From: Bifidobacterium avesanii
GTDB taxonomy: Bacteria; Actinomycetota; Actinomycetes; Actinomycetales; Bifidobacteriaceae
Direction of reading: 5' to 3'
DNA: 64,000 nt
Assembly: GCF_009299475.1 (NCBI RefSeq)
Contig: NZ_WBSN01000001.1
Coordinates: forward strand, 1-64,000
Shown: piece after piece, positions 42,614 through 52,690 of the stretch
How positions within the stretch are numbered: the stretch's first letter is position 1
Layout: each line of letters opens with the position of its first letter
Translations under genes and position numbers: made by a program
Notes under the pieces: model-generated
The model's database searches: none
Told to the model about the DNA's origin: nothing
What the model saw: the letters and a program-made list of their open reading frames with translations, nothing else

Positions 42614-43420
42614 ATGCGCGGGGGAACGCACACTCACGGCGCAATCCGCCCGTTTGCCGCGGTACTGGCCATTTTCATGCTCGGCGGCTGCGGCTCGGCT
42701 CCGAACGAGCACAACGAACAATTCGTGGACGGTACCGCGCAATCGGGCGGACAGTGGCAGGCCGTCGCGGACGCGATCACGGCGGACGGCGAGGTCACGC
42801 GCGCGGAAACCGAGCAGGCGATCGCGTCGTATCACCAATGCCTTGCGCAGAACCATTTTTCCGGCAACTACCGATACGATCTGGACACGTACTTCTGGGT
42901 CAACGGCGGCAGCTACGGGCTGGACGCCGACGCACCGGGATATCCGGGGCTGCCCGAACGCTTCCGCAAGAAGGACTGGACCGACGAGGACGACGCGGAC
43001 TTCGCAGCGTGGATGAAAAGCGACGAGGGACGGCGGCGCATGGACGAGAACCGGCGGATCGAAGAGCAGTACGAGGCTCCGTGCAAACCGTTCGACGCCG
43101 TGCGCGACCTGGCCTCAAGCCAAGTGGACTGGGCATGGTACGACCGTAACAAGTTCGACGCGATCCAGCGCTGCATCGCCGCCAATGCGCCCTCCTATGC
43201 CGAGCGGGCGAAGCAGGTGCAATACCGGTACACCGACACCATGGAAGGTACGGCGCTGTTGACGAAGGCGCTGTACGGCGACGACGCCGATTGGCCGGAA
43301 CTCGCGAATCAGCCGAAGACCAGCGAGGAGTACAAGCTCGCCCTGTGCGTCGAGAATCCCACCGGCGCGCCCATGCATTACTTCGGTTCCGCGGAATACC
43401 GTTCCGGCGACGAGCCGTAG
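42614..43420 (+). CDS. Lipoprotein of unknown function, tandem copy 1
   Basis: 268 residues. The signal peptide (about residues 1-24) ends in the lipobox MLGGC, so the protein should be anchored on the outer face of the membrane. The mature part contains WQAVADAITADGEVTRAETE, YHQC, a Tyr/Trp-rich block (YRYDLDTYFWVNGGSYGL) and YDRNKFDAIQRCIAANAPSY, with several conserved cysteines. I recognise no family. GGAGG (42601-42605) stands 8 bases before ATG 42614. The downstream gene at 43606 is a paralogue. Confidence 0.75.
   Translation: MRGGTHTHGAIRPFAAVLAIFMLGGCGSAPNEHNEQFVDGTAQSGGQWQAVADAITADGEVTRAETEQAIASYHQCLAQNHFSGNYRYDLDTYFWVNGGSYGLDADAPGYPGLPERFRKKDWTDEDDADFAAWMKSDEGRRRMDENRRIEEQYEAPCKPFDAVRDLASSQVDWAWYDRNKFDAIQRCIAANAPSYAERAKQVQYRYTDTMEGTALLTKALYGDDADWPELANQPKTSEEYKLALCVENPTGAPMHYFGSAEYRSGDEP
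42755..42823 (+). repeat. 69-base near-identical tract shared with 43750-43818
   Basis: Encodes WQAVADAITADG through AETEQAI in lipoprotein copy 1. It differs from the tract in copy 2 at a single base (GAG versus AAG codon), while the surrounding coding sequence of the two genes is clearly diverged. Confidence 0.75.
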
Positions 43421-43605
43421 ACGCATTCCGCGTACACTGGATATGCAGGCCGCAGCGACGCGGCCGTCCACGACCGTCCCCACGGCCCCATCTCTCCTTC
43501 CCCCGCTCTTCTCCCGCCGTACCCGTCCAGACTCGGCCCTTCTCGATCATTTCCACCCGACCAATCCAATTCGCCTTCCACCAACGGATAGGAGAGGAGG
43601 CCCAT

Positions 43606-44427
43606 ATGAAATCCACGGCACGCAGCATCGCCGCCATGGCCACGGCGCTCATGGCCCTGACGCCGCTACTGGGCGGATGCGCCGGTCTTGGAGACAACAC
43701 GGCGAACGAACAATTCGTGGACGGCGGCGCGCAAACCACCGCACGTGACTGGCAGGCCGTCGCGGACGCGATCACGGCGGACGGCAAGGTCACGCGCGCG
43801 GAAACCGAGCAGGCGATCACCGAATATTGGAACTGCATGGCGATCAACGGGTTCAGCGGCACCTACGCCATCGATCTGGACGTGTACCACTGGTCGTTCC
43901 TCGGCTCGTACGGGCTCAACACGGACATCGTCGGCGACGACGGCACGCCGGACACCAGCGGCATGGACGCGGAGGAATCGCAGCGCGTCCTCGCCGAATG
44001 GAACCGCAGCAAGGAGGGGCAGGCCGCGTTCAACCGATACGTCAGGCTGATGGGCGAGCGCAAGGCCCCGTGCCAGCCGCTCGGCGACGTGGAGGACGCG
44101 ATTCTCTCGTCCATCGACTGGAATTACTACCAGCGCAACAAGTTCGACGCGATCCAGCGCTGCATCGCCGCGAACGCGCCCACGTACGCCGACCGTGCGC
44201 GCCGCGTGCAATACCCGACCGGCCCCGACGCAGACGGCGAGTATCAGCTCATCAAGGAGTTCGGCCTCTACGGCGAGTCCAGCCCCGACGGCGACAAGTT
44301 CATGTACGCGAAGGCGGGCACCGAGGAGCACCGGCTCCGCCAATGCTTCAACAACCCCAACGGCGTGCCGATCGTCCCCTTCGGCGCCGACGAGACGCTG
44401 CACGACACCGGCCAGCCGGAGGGGTGA
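43606..44427 (+). CDS. Lipoprotein of unknown function, tandem copy 2
   Basis: 273 residues, paralogous to the gene at 42614. Signal peptide with lipobox LLGGC (about residues 21-25), then NEQFVDGGAQ, WQAVADAITADGKVTRAETE, the block IDLDVYHWSFLGSYGL, and YQRNKFDAIQRCIAANAPTY. Cysteines occur at matching positions. GAGAGGAGG precedes ATG 43606. The 185-base gap from copy 1 has no clear terminator. Probably exported and anchored, perhaps as ligand-binding or envelope partners of the nearby two-component system; that is an inference from position only. Confidence 0.75.
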   Translation: MKSTARSIAAMATALMALTPLLGGCAGLGDNTANEQFVDGGAQTTARDWQAVADAITADGKVTRAETEQAITEYWNCMAINGFSGTYAIDLDVYHWSFLGSYGLNTDIVGDDGTPDTSGMDAEESQRVLAEWNRSKEGQAAFNRYVRLMGERKAPCQPLGDVEDAILSSIDWNYYQRNKFDAIQRCIAANAPTYADRARRVQYPTGPDADGEYQLIKEFGLYGESSPDGDKFMYAKAGTEEHRLRQCFNNPNGVPIVPFGADETLHDTGQPEG

Positions 44428-44462
44428 GCGGCATGCCATCCCATCGCGCCCGTTCCACCGCC

Positions 44463-45773
44463 CTACACCAGCCCGGCGAGGTTGCGGGCGACGGCGCGTT
44501 CGCGGGCGGACTTGGTCAGGCGCAGGCCTAGGGCGACGAGCAGGAACATGGCGGTGCACGCCTCCCACAGGAACCGCGCGCCCATGTTGGCGAGCACCCA
44601 TCCGCCGATCAGCGGGGCCATGCCCTGGGACATGGACCACACGAGGTTGTAGACGCCCTGGTACGTGCCGCGCGCGTCCGCCGGGGCGAGGCTCGCGACC
44701 GTGGTGGCGGCGATCGGGAAGGTGCCGAGCTCGCCCAGGGTCCACAGCACGGCGGCGGCCACGAACCCGTGCCACGAGTTCGCGCCGATCTGGAACGCGT
44801 AGCCCACGGCCGTCATGAGCATGCCGAGGATGAGCACGCGCGTGTTACTCATGCGGTTGAACACGGCGATCGCGGGGATCTGCAGCAGGCACAGGATGGC
44901 GCCGTTGATGGTGAGGACCATGGAGTATTCGTTCGTGCCGAGACCGATCTCCGTCATGGCGATCGGCAGGCCGCTGGTCATCTGGAAGTAGGCGACCGTG
45001 TAGCCGAACATGAGCAGCACCATGGACATGAGCGGCCAGTCGGTCAGGGCGCGGCGGTAGTTGGCGGCCATGCTCACGTTCGGGGCGGCGGGGGAGGGGC
45101 CGTCCGCGGCGTCCGTCACGGAGCCCGTCCGCAGCGCTCCGTGGTCGGTGCGGTCCACGCCCATGCGGTGGAAGAACGCGACCAGCATGACGGTGACCGC
45201 CACGAGCACCGCCGCCTCCGCGTAGAACATGAGCTCGTAGGAGAAGCGGATGAGCTGGTTGGCGATGATCGGCCCGATGGCGAAGCCGAAGTTCACGGCC
45301 CACGTCTGCAGCGTGTAGGCGCGCTTCTGGTTGCGCACGGGCACCACGTCGGCGATGTACGCGGCGATGGCGGGCGTGGGGATCGAGGAAATGGCGCCGT
45401 AGACGAGCAGGGTCGCGCCCATGACGGCCGGGTCGTCGATGAACGAGAGGACCACGAGCATGGCGGCCGAGCCGAGCTCGCCGGCCACGATCATGGGCTC
45501 GCGGCCGAAGCGGTCGGACAGCGCGCCGCCGAACAGGCATCCGAAGATGCCGCCGAAGCCGTACATGGCCACCACGGAGCCTGCCGTGCCCGCGTCCACG
45601 TGCAGCTCGGAGACGAGGTAGATGGACATGAACGAGATGACGAACCGGCCCATCCACAGGATCAGGATGGCCAGCCACAGGCCCCAGTAGAGCAGGGGCA
45701 GGCCGAACATGGAGGGTTGCGCCGGGTTTCGCCCCGCGGGCGTCGTGGATTTCGTCTGCTTCGTCGTAGTCAC
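44463..45773 (-). CDS. MFS transporter
   Basis: A 436-residue major facilitator with 12 predicted helices. The loop 2-3 motif GGALSDRFGREP is the classical MFS motif A, and GVYNLVWSMSQGMAPLIGG lies in the C-terminal half. It resembles drug- or metabolite-efflux carriers; the substrate is unknown. The start is probably GTG 45773 (VTTTKQTKS): a -10-like TAAAGT (plus-strand complement at 45781-45786) lies 7 bases upstream, suggesting a leaderless transcript. An earlier ATG at 45854 is possible. Divergent from thrS. Confidence 0.87.
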   Translation of the reverse strand: MTTTKQTKSTTPAGRNPAQPSMFGLPLLYWGLWLAILILWMGRFVISFMSIYLVSELHVDAGTAGSVVAMYGFGGIFGCLFGGALSDRFGREPMIVAGELGSAAMLVVLSFIDDPAVMGATLLVYGAISSIPTPAIAAYIADVVPVRNQKRAYTLQTWAVNFGFAIGPIIANQLIRFSYELMFYAEAAVLVAVTVMLVAFFHRMGVDRTDHGALRTGSVTDAADGPSPAAPNVSMAANYRRALTDWPLMSMVLLMFGYTVAYFQMTSGLPIAMTEIGLGTNEYSMVLTINGAILCLLQIPAIAVFNRMSNTRVLILGMLMTAVGYAFQIGANSWHGFVAAAVLWTLGELGTFPIAATTVASLAPADARGTYQGVYNLVWSMSQGMAPLIGGWVLANMGARFLWEACTAMFLLVALGLRLTKSARERAVARNLAGLV

Positions 45774-45904
45774 CCGTGACACTTTAGCGCCCGCGCGGCC
45801 CGCGACGCGCTTGTCGTTATGCCGCCCTATGGTGTCGCTTGCTGAAACAAACAAGTCCAGGCCTGCACCTTGTAACGCGGACCCACGATAGTAAGGACAT
45901 CACA

Positions 45905-47938
45905 ATGGCACAGTCAACCATCTCCATCACACTCAACGGCGAAGCGAAGGAGGTGGATGCAAGCCAGACCGGCGTGGAGCTCTTCGCGGACGACAAGAAC
46001 ATCATCGCGGTGCGTCTCAACGGCGAACCGCGCGATCTGTACACCCCGCTTGCCGACGGCGACGTGGTCGAGCCCATCGCGCTGGACAGCGAGGACGGCC
46101 TTGCGATCATGCGCCATTCCGCCACGCACGTCATGGCCCAGGCCGTGCAGGAGCTCTTCCCGGACGCCAAGCTCGGCGTCGGCCCGGTCATCAAGGACGG
46201 CTTCTACTATGACTTTGAGGTCGCCAAGCCGTTCACGCCGGACGATCTCAAGGAGATCGAAAAGCACATGCAGCGCATCGTCAAGGAGTCCCAGTCCTTC
46301 CGCCGCCGCGTGGTGACCGAGGACGAGGCCCTCGCCGAGGAGGAGGGCCAGCCCTTCAAGATCGAGCTCATCAAGGACAAGGAGGCGCACCTCGACCCGG
46401 CCGCGGCCACCGAGATCGCCGAGAAGGAGCTGAGCTTCTACGACAACGTGAACCGCGACGGCGAAGTGGTCTGGAAGGACCTGTGCCGCGGCCCGCACCT
46501 GCCGAACACCCGCTACATCAAGGCGTTCAAGATCCAGCGCTCCGCCGCCGCCTACTGGCGCGGCAGCGAGAAGAACCCGATGCTGCAGCGCATCTACGGC
46601 ACCGCGTTCGCCTCGAAGGACGACCTCAAGGCCTACATGACCCGCATGGAGGAGGCCGCCAAGCGCGACCACCGCAAGCTGGGCCAGGAGATGGACCTGT
46701 TCTCCTTCCCGGACGAGATCGGCCCTGGCCTGGCGGTCTTCCACCCGAAGGGCGCCGCGGTGATCAACGCCATGGAGGACTACTCCCGCGAGCAGCACCG
46801 CAAGCACCACTACAGCTTCGTGCAGACCCCGCACATCACCAAGGGCGGCCTGTACGAGACCTCCGGCCACCTGCAGTGGTACAAGGACGCCATGTACCCG
46901 CCGATGCACCTCGACGAGGAGCACGACGAGAACGGCAACGTGACCAAGCCCGGCTTCGACTACTACCTGAAGCCGATGAACTGCCCGATGCACAACCTCA
47001 TCTTCAAGTCCCGTCAGCGCTCCTACAAGGAGCTGCCGCTGCGCCTCTTCGAGTTCGGCACCGTGTACCGCTACGAGAAGTCCGGCGAGGTCCACGGCCT
47101 GACCCGCGTGCGCGGTCTGACGCAGGACGACTCCCACATCTACTGCACCCGCGAGCAGATGAAGGACGAGCTCAAGAGCCTGCTCACCTTCGTGCTCAAC
47201 CTGCTCAAGGACTTCGGCCTGTCCGACTTCTACCTCGAGCTGTCCACCAAGGACGAGCACAAGTACGTCGGCTCCGACGAGATCTGGGAGGAGGCCACCA
47301 ACACGCTGGCCGAGGTCGCCAAGGAGTCCGGCCTGACCCTCGTGGCCGACCCGGGCGGCGCCGCGTTCTACGGCCCGAAGATCTCCGTGCAGGCCCGCGA
47401 CGCGATCGGCCGCACCTGGCAGGTCTCCACGATCCAGCTCGACTTCAACCTGCCCGAGCGCTTCCAGCTCGAGTACATCGCGGCCGACGGCACCCACCAG
47501 CGCCCGGTGATGATCCACCGCGCGCTGTTCGGCTCCATCGAGCGCTTCTTCGCCGTGCTGCTGGAGCACTACGCGGGCGCGTTCCCGGCGTGGCTCGCCC
47601 CGGTGCAGGTGCTTGGCATCCCGGTCTCCGACGACGTGTCCGACCATCTGGCCGGCTTCGTCAAGTCCCTCGAGGACGAGATGGTCCGCTGCGAGATCGA
47701 CTACTCCGACGACCGCTTCGGCAAGAAGATCCGCAACGCGTCCAAGTCCAAGACGCCGTTCATCATCATCGTGGGCGAGGAGGACGCCTCCAAGAACGCG
47801 GTGAGCTTCCGCTTCCGCGACGGCAGCCAGCTCAACGGCGTGCCGGTGGACGAGGCCAAGGCCGACATCCTCAAGGCGATCAGGAAGCGCGTCCAGGTGA
47901 ACTCCGTGGACGACTTCAAGGCCGCGCTGGCCGACTGA
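45905..47938 (+). CDS. thrS: Threonine-tRNA ligase
   Basis: Charges tRNA-Thr. 677 residues: an N-terminal TGS domain (about 1-65, [20 protein letters not shown]), an editing domain ([11 protein letters not shown] with the His-x3-His pair), a catalytic core with [20 protein letters not shown] including a zinc-binding cysteine, motif 2 in [19 protein letters not shown], motif 3 near [16 protein letters not shown], and the anticodon-binding domain. The start at 45905 has TAAGGA upstream; the longer open frame before it is not part of the family. No T-box is visible in the short leader. Confidence 0.96.
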   Translation: MAQSTISITLNGEAKEVDASQTGVELFADDKNIIAVRLNGEPRDLYTPLADGDVVEPIALDSEDGLAIMRHSATHVMAQAVQELFPDAKLGVGPVIKDGFYYDFEVAKPFTPDDLKEIEKHMQRIVKESQSFRRRVVTEDEALAEEEGQPFKIELIKDKEAHLDPAAATEIAEKELSFYDNVNRDGEVVWKDLCRGPHLPNTRYIKAFKIQRSAAAYWRGSEKNPMLQRIYGTAFASKDDLKAYMTRMEEAAKRDHRKLGQEMDLFSFPDEIGPGLAVFHPKGAAVINAMEDYSREQHRKHHYSFVQTPHITKGGLYETSGHLQWYKDAMYPPMHLDEEHDENGNVTKPGFDYYLKPMNCPMHNLIFKSRQRSYKELPLRLFEFGTVYRYEKSGEVHGLTRVRGLTQDDSHIYCTREQMKDELKSLLTFVLNLLKDFGLSDFYLELSTKDEHKYVGSDEIWEEATNTLAEVAKESGLTLVADPGGAAFYGPKISVQARDAIGRTWQVSTIQLDFNLPERFQLEYIAADGTHQRPVMIHRALFGSIERFFAVLLEHYAGAFPAWLAPVQVLGIPVSDDVSDHLAGFVKSLEDEMVRCEIDYSDDRFGKKIRNASKSKTPFIIIVGEEDASKNAVSFRFRDGSQLNGVPVDEAKADILKAIRKRVQVNSVDDFKAALAD

Positions 47939-47972
47939 CCCCGGCATATGACAGTCGCATGACGGTCTCATG

Positions 47973-48018
47973 ACGCGAAGGGGCTTTCCGCAGGACACCG
48001 CGGGAGGCCCCTTCGCGT
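47973..48018 (+). terminator. Terminator of thrS
   Basis: ACGCGAAGGGGC (47973-47984) pairs with GCCCCTTCGCGT (48007-48018), with a further CCGC/GCGG inside. The stem resembles the one after cmk-der at 63278. Confidence 0.8.
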
Positions 48019-48073
48019 ATCCGGGGCACATGCATGCGAATCCATACGAACCAACCGTCGAAGGAGCATCGCG

Positions 48074-48676
48074 ATGAGCGAAGAACAGCATGATACGAAC
48101 GTACGTATCGACAATCCGGCCGATTTTCCGCCGCAGGAGGACACCGTCGAGCGCCTGTGGACCCCGCAGCGCATGACCTACGTGCTGCGCAACGCGGACG
48201 ACCGGCCCACCAGGCCGAAGACCAGGGAGTGCCCGTTCTGCGCCGGCCCGCGCAAGTCCGACGAGGACGGCCTGATCGCGTGGCGCGGCACGCACGTGTT
48301 CGCGATCATGAACCTGTACCCGTACAACGTGGGGCACCTCATGGTCTGCCCGTACCGCCACGTGGGCTTCATCACCGAGCTCGACGACGCGGAGCTCTTC
48401 GAGTTCGAGAAGGCCACCACGCTCGCCATGAAGGTCATGGAGGAGGTCTCGCACCCGGATGGCTACAACATCGGCATCAATCAGGGCGAGGTGGCCGGCG
48501 CCGGCGTGGCCGCGCACCTGCACCAGCATGTGGTGCCGCGCTGGAACGGCGACGCGAACTTCATGCCCATCGTGGCGCAGACGCGCACCATGCCGATTCT
48601 GCTTTCCGACCAGCGCGCGGCCTACGCCGGGGCGTTCGCGCGGCTCGCGCCGGACTTCGGCCTGCCGCTCAAGTAA
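48074..48676 (+). CDS. HIT-family protein (Ap4A phosphorylase-like)
   Basis: 200 residues. ECPFCAGPRKSDEDGLIAWR includes the cysteine pair of the family's N-terminal part, LYPYNVGHLMVCPYRHVGFI follows, and AAHLHQHVVPRW is the catalytic histidine triad (HxHxHxx). It acts on dinucleoside polyphosphates or other nucleotide derivatives; actinobacterial members next to pgsA are typical. GAAGGAG precedes the start. It is followed after 58 bases by the phosphatidyltransferase gene. Confidence 0.9.
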   Translation: MSEEQHDTNVRIDNPADFPPQEDTVERLWTPQRMTYVLRNADDRPTRPKTRECPFCAGPRKSDEDGLIAWRGTHVFAIMNLYPYNVGHLMVCPYRHVGFITELDDAELFEFEKATTLAMKVMEEVSHPDGYNIGINQGEVAGAGVAAHLHQHVVPRWNGDANFMPIVAQTRTMPILLSDQRAAYAGAFARLAPDFGLPLK

Positions 48677-48734
48677 GCCGGACGCGGCGGACGGGCCGTC
48701 CGGGCGGGGGAGCCGGGGCGCTATGGTGTGAGGC

Positions 48735-49385
48735 ATGCTGGAGAAACTGCGCACCCCCTGGAAGAGGATCATCAACCCCATCGCACGGCTTTTGGTGTGG
48801 ATGGGCGTGTCCGCCGACGCCGTGACGGTCGCCGGGGCGCTGGGCACGGTCGTCGTGGGACTCGCGGCGGGGTTCACGGGCTGGATGCTGCCCGGCGCGG
48901 TCGCGCTGACGGTGCTGGTGATCTTCGATTCGCTGGACGGCTCGGTGGCCGCCCTGACCACGGGCGGCACCAAGTTCGGCGCGTTCCTCGACTCCACGCT
49001 CGACCGCATCGCCGACTGGGCGGTGCTCGCGGGCGTGATCGTCTACTTCCTGCGCGAGATCCTCGCGCGCGGCTCCGCCGGGGAGCCGTACTACGCGGCG
49101 TGGATCGGCGCCGGGTGCGCGCTGTTCGCCGTCATGACCTCGTTCGTGACCTCCTACGCCCGCGCCCGCGCCGAATCGGTGGGCTTCGAGGCGAAGAACG
49201 GCGTGGCCACGCGCGCCGACCGGCTGGCGATCATCCTGGTGGGCATGGCCCTGACGGGGGCCACCGGCGACCCGGTGTGGCTCATGGCGTTCATGGTGGC
49301 GCTGGCCGCGTTGGGCGCGGTCACGGTGTGGCAGCGCATCCATGAGGTGCACCGCCAGATGCTCGCCGCCGGGGACGGACGCTGA
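48735..49385 (+). CDS. CDP-alcohol phosphatidyltransferase (phosphatidylinositol phosphate synthase-like)
   Basis: A 216-residue integral membrane enzyme with about six helices. The catalytic motif is FDSLDGSVAALTTGGTKFGA followed by FLDSTLDR, i.e. D-x2-D-G-x2-A...G-x3-D-x3-D, where the usual Arg after Ala is replaced. It condenses CDP-diacylglycerol with an alcohol, in actinobacteria most likely inositol phosphate; the neighbourhood (HIT gene upstream) fits the PgsA1 locus. A -10-like TATGGT (48722-48727) lies 7 bases before ATG, so the transcript may be leaderless. Confidence 0.85.
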   Translation: MLEKLRTPWKRIINPIARLLVWMGVSADAVTVAGALGTVVVGLAAGFTGWMLPGAVALTVLVIFDSLDGSVAALTTGGTKFGAFLDSTLDRIADWAVLAGVIVYFLREILARGSAGEPYYAAWIGAGCALFAVMTSFVTSYARARAESVGFEAKNGVATRADRLAIILVGMALTGATGDPVWLMAFMVALAALGAVTVWQRIHEVHRQMLAAGDGR

Positions 49386-49461
49386 CGCCTGTCCGGCATT
49401 GTCAATGAGCCGTCCTAAACTATGCTTCTGATTGTCAATTCCCGACTTTGCTAGGAGCATT

Positions 49462-50217
49462 ATGTCCGGTCATTCCAAGTGGGCGACTACCAAGAACAAG
49501 AAGGCCGCCATCGACGCCAAGCGCGGCAAGCTGTTCGCCAAGCTGATCAAGAACATCGAGATCGCTGCCCGTATGGGTGGCGGCGACCCCGCCGGCAATC
49601 CGTCCCTGTACGACGCGATCTACAAGGCCAAGAAGGCCTCCATGCCGGCCGACAACATCAAGCGCGCCGTCAAGCGCGGCTCCGGTGAGGAAGCCGGCGG
49701 CGTCAACTACGAGGACATCGTGTACGAGGGCTACGCGCCGGCCGGCGTGGGCCTGATCATCGAGTGCCTGACCGACAACCGCAACCGCGCGGCCGCCGAG
49801 GTCCGCTCCACCCTGACCAAGGGCGGCGGCTCCTTGGCCACCTCCGGCTCCGTGTCCTTCAACTTCGAGCGCAAGGGCCAGATCGTGGTGCCGTCCGAGG
49901 GCGTGGACTACGACGACCTGTTCGAGAAGGCCGCCGAGGCCGGCGCCGAGGACGTGCAGGACGACGGCGAGGTCTACACCGTCATCACCGGCCCGTCCGA
50001 CCTGCACACCGTGCGCAAGGCCCTTGAGGACGCCGGCATCGACTTCGACTCCGCCGACTCCGTCATGGCCCCGAAGAACGAGGTCGAGCTGAGCCTCGAG
50101 GACGCCCGCAAGGTCTCCAAGCTCATCGACAACCTCGACGACCTGGACGACGTGCAGAACATCTACGCGAACTGGACCGCCTCCGACGAGGTCATGGAAC
50201 AGCTCGACGCGGAGTGA
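49462..50217 (+). CDS. yebC: YebC/PmpR family protein
   Basis: 251 residues, starting with the family signature [20 protein letters not shown]. It has [21 protein letters not shown] in the middle and a C-terminal acidic domain ([15 protein letters not shown]). YebC proteins were described as transcription factors, and some have more recently been linked to translation of difficult proline motifs. TAGGAG precedes the start at 49462. First gene of the yebC-ruvC-ruvA-ruvB-yajC cluster, a common bacterial order. Confidence 0.95.
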   Translation: MSGHSKWATTKNKKAAIDAKRGKLFAKLIKNIEIAARMGGGDPAGNPSLYDAIYKAKKASMPADNIKRAVKRGSGEEAGGVNYEDIVYEGYAPAGVGLIIECLTDNRNRAAAEVRSTLTKGGGSLATSGSVSFNFERKGQIVVPSEGVDYDDLFEKAAEAGAEDVQDDGEVYTVITGPSDLHTVRKALEDAGIDFDSADSVMAPKNEVELSLEDARKVSKLIDNLDDLDDVQNIYANWTASDEVMEQLDAE

Positions 50218-50223
50218 CATCGC

Positions 50224-50814
50224 GTGATCATACTTGGCGTTGACCCCGGGCTTACGCGCTGCGGGGTCGGCGTGGTGGAAGCCGGCGCATACCGCCGGCT
50301 TTCGTTTATCCACGTCGATGTGGTGCGCTCCGACCCGCACGTTTCGCAGGACCTGCGCCTGAAGACGATCTACGACGGGCTGTGCGCCAAAATGGACCGG
50401 TTCATCCCCGACGTGGTCTCCATCGAACGCGTGTTCGCGCAGGAGAACCGCAACACCGTGCTCGGCACCGCGCAGGCGGCCGGCATGGCCATGCTCGCGG
50501 CCGCCCAGCGGGGCATTCCCGTGGCGCTGCACACGCCCACCGAGGCGAAGCTCGCCATCACCGGCAACGGACAGGCGCAGAAGGCGCAGGTGGAGCGCAT
50601 GGTGGCCCGCGTGCTGGGCCTCAACACGCTGCCCAAGCCCGCCGACGCGGCCGACGCGCTGGCGCAGGCCATCTGCCACGCGCTGCGCCCGGCGGGCGCC
50701 CTGCAGGGCGGGGAGCGCGAGGAGCACCTCACCGAGGCGCAGCGGCAGTGGGCGCTGGCCGCGCAACGCGCCGTGAAGGCCCAGCACCGCAAGAACGTCG
50801 ATCGCGGCATGTAG
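50224..50814 (+). CDS. ruvC: Holliday junction endonuclease RuvC
   Basis: Cuts Holliday junctions in recombinational repair. 196 residues. The four catalytic acids are visible in [12 protein letters not shown] (Asp7), VVSIERVF (Glu), and [15 protein letters not shown] (two Asp). The start is GTG 50224, six bases after the yebC stop. The C-terminus is about 20 residues longer than E. coli RuvC and is basic. ruvA and ruvB follow. Confidence 0.95.
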   Translation: MIILGVDPGLTRCGVGVVEAGAYRRLSFIHVDVVRSDPHVSQDLRLKTIYDGLCAKMDRFIPDVVSIERVFAQENRNTVLGTAQAAGMAMLAAAQRGIPVALHTPTEAKLAITGNGQAQKAQVERMVARVLGLNTLPKPADAADALAQAICHALRPAGALQGGEREEHLTEAQRQWALAAQRAVKAQHRKNVDRGM

Positions 50815-50891
50815 GATTTCGAACAGTTGTTCTACATGATTCCGTCCGGGCGGCCGCGAAGCCGACGGCGGACCGAAGAAAGGAGCGCCCG

Positions 50892-51509
50892 ATGATCGGC
50901 ATGCTGACCGGGGCAGTGGCGGAGATCGACGCCGACACGGCCATCATCGACGTGGGCGGCATCGGCTTCGAGCTGCGCATGCCCGCCTCGGATCTGGCCG
51001 CGATGCACGGCGGCCAGCAGGCGCGCGTCTACACCGCGCTGAGCGTGTCGCAGGACGCCGTCACGCTGTTCGGCTTCCTCGCCAAATCCTCCCGCTCACT
51101 GTTCGCGCAATTGCAGAAGGTGAGCGGCATCGGCCCCAAGGTGGCGCTGTCCATCCTCTCCACGCTCACGCCGGGGCAGCTGGCGCAGGCGGTCTCGGAG
51201 GGCGACGCCGCGGCGCTGTCCCGCGCGCCGGGACTGGGCAAAAAGGGCGCGCAGAAGATCATTCTGGAGCTCGCCGGCAAGCTCGATCTGGGCGAGATCG
51301 CCACCGGGGCCTCCAAGGGCGCCTCGCGGCGGGATCCGGCCCTCGAACAGTGCGTGCAGGGGCTCGTCTCGCTCGGCTGGCAGCAGCGGGACGCGGAGTC
51401 GGCCGTCGCCGCCGTGTGCGATGAGGAAAACATCACACTGCCGCTGGCGGCCGGGGACGTGCCGCACGTGCTCAAGCTCGCGCTGGCGTCGCTGGATAGG
51501 GGCAGGTGA
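50892..51509 (+). CDS. ruvA: Holliday junction branch migration protein RuvA
   Basis: Tetrameric junction-binding protein that recruits RuvB. 205 residues: an N-terminal OB fold ([20 protein letters not shown]), then paired helix-hairpin-helix motifs ([13 protein letters not shown] and [16 protein letters not shown]), and a C-terminal RuvB-contact domain ([17 protein letters not shown]). AAAGGAG stands before ATG 50892. Its stop overlaps the ruvB GTG start by GTGA. Confidence 0.95.
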   Translation: MIGMLTGAVAEIDADTAIIDVGGIGFELRMPASDLAAMHGGQQARVYTALSVSQDAVTLFGFLAKSSRSLFAQLQKVSGIGPKVALSILSTLTPGQLAQAVSEGDAAALSRAPGLGKKGAQKIILELAGKLDLGEIATGASKGASRRDPALEQCVQGLVSLGWQQRDAESAVAAVCDEENITLPLAAGDVPHVLKLALASLDRGR

Positions 51510-52633
51510 GCGCCATGGCGATCATGAACGAGGGGCCGGCCATGTCCGGCGAGCTCATGGCCGATTCGCGGCGCGGCGCGGGCGGCGCCACCCCCAATTC
51601 CGGGGCCATGGAGGATTCGCTGCGCATGGTGTCCGCGGCGCCGATGGGCGGCGACGAGCAGGTGAGCGACGAGGAGCTGCGCCCGCACGCGCTGTCCGCG
51701 TTCATCGGCCAGCCGCGGCTCAAGGCGCAGCTGCAGCTGTTTCTGGACGCGGCCCGCAAGCGCGAGGTGCCGCCCGACCACATTCTGCTCGCCGGGCCTC
51801 CCGGACTGGGCAAGACCACGCTGGCGATGATCGTGGCCAACGAGCTCGAGGTGCCCATCCGCGTCACGTCCGGCCCCGCCATCCAGCACGCCGGCGACCT
51901 GGCCTCGGTGCTGAGCGCGCTGGAGCCGGGGGAGGTGCTGTTCATCGACGAGATCCACCGCCTGCCGCGCGCCGCGGAGGAGCTGCTCTACATCGCCATG
52001 GAGGACTTCCGCGTGGACGTGATGGTGGGCAAGGGCCCGGGCGCCACGTCCATCCCGCTGACGCTGCCGCGCTTCACGGTGATCGGCGCCACCACGCGCG
52101 AGGGCATGCTGCCGTCCCCGCTGCGCGCCCGCTTCGGCTTCACCGCGCATCTCGACTACTACCCGCACGGGGAACTCGAGAAGCTCATCGAGCGCTCGGC
52201 CGCGGTGCTCGGCATCACGCTGGGCGAGGACGCGGCCGCGCAGCTGTCCCTGCGCTCCCGCGGCACCCCGCGCATCGCGAACCGACTGCTCAGGCGCGTG
52301 CGCGACTGGGCCATCGTGCACGACCTCGGCACGGTGGAGGCGGACGACGTCAAAGAGGCGCTCGAGCTGTACCAGATCGACTCGCAGGGCCTGGACCGTC
52401 TGGACATCGCCGTGCTCAACGCCATCGTGCGCAACTTCAACGGCGGCCCGGTCGGCCTCAACAACCTCGCGGCCATGGTGGGCGAGGAGTCGGAGACCGT
52501 GGAGACCGTGTGCGAGCCGTATCTTGTGCGCGAGGGCTTCCTCGTGCGCACCCCCAAGGGCCGGGTGGCGACCCGAAAGGCTTGGGAACACTTGGGTTTG
52601 CAGCCCGGGGATGATGTCACCACAGTGCTCTAG
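51506..52633 (+). CDS. ruvB: Holliday junction branch migration ATPase RuvB
   Basis: AAA+ motor that drives branch migration with RuvA. 375 residues from GTG 51506; the first 45-50 residues are a low-conservation extension before [18 protein letters not shown]. Walker A is [10 protein letters not shown], Walker [11 protein letters not shown], sensor 1 in [20 protein letters not shown] with the arginine finger, and the C-terminal winged helix ends with [16 protein letters not shown]. An ATG at 51515 is an alternative start. Coupled to ruvA by overlap. Confidence 0.95.
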   Translation: MSAMAIMNEGPAMSGELMADSRRGAGGATPNSGAMEDSLRMVSAAPMGGDEQVSDEELRPHALSAFIGQPRLKAQLQLFLDAARKREVPPDHILLAGPPGLGKTTLAMIVANELEVPIRVTSGPAIQHAGDLASVLSALEPGEVLFIDEIHRLPRAAEELLYIAMEDFRVDVMVGKGPGATSIPLTLPRFTVIGATTREGMLPSPLRARFGFTAHLDYYPHGELEKLIERSAAVLGITLGEDAAAQLSLRSRGTPRIANRLLRRVRDWAIVHDLGTVEADDVKEALELYQIDSQGLDRLDIAVLNAIVRNFNGGPVGLNNLAAMVGEESETVETVCEPYLVREGFLVRTPKGRVATRKAWEHLGLQPGDDVTTVL

Positions 52634-52690
52634 ACTCAGGAATCCCGGCGCCGTGCGCACTGCGCGGCCAATATGCAAGGAGAACCCGTT

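Noticed and set aside
45842..45904. T-box riboswitch before thrS
   Set aside because: The leader is short and lacks a specifier stem or T-box sequence; thrS in this group is not expected to have one.
45914..49009. A minus-strand open frame of about 1030 codons opposite thrS and the HIT gene
   Set aside because: Same codon-bias artefact; thrS on the plus strand is certain and the antisense product is repetitive in Val, Leu, Gly and His.
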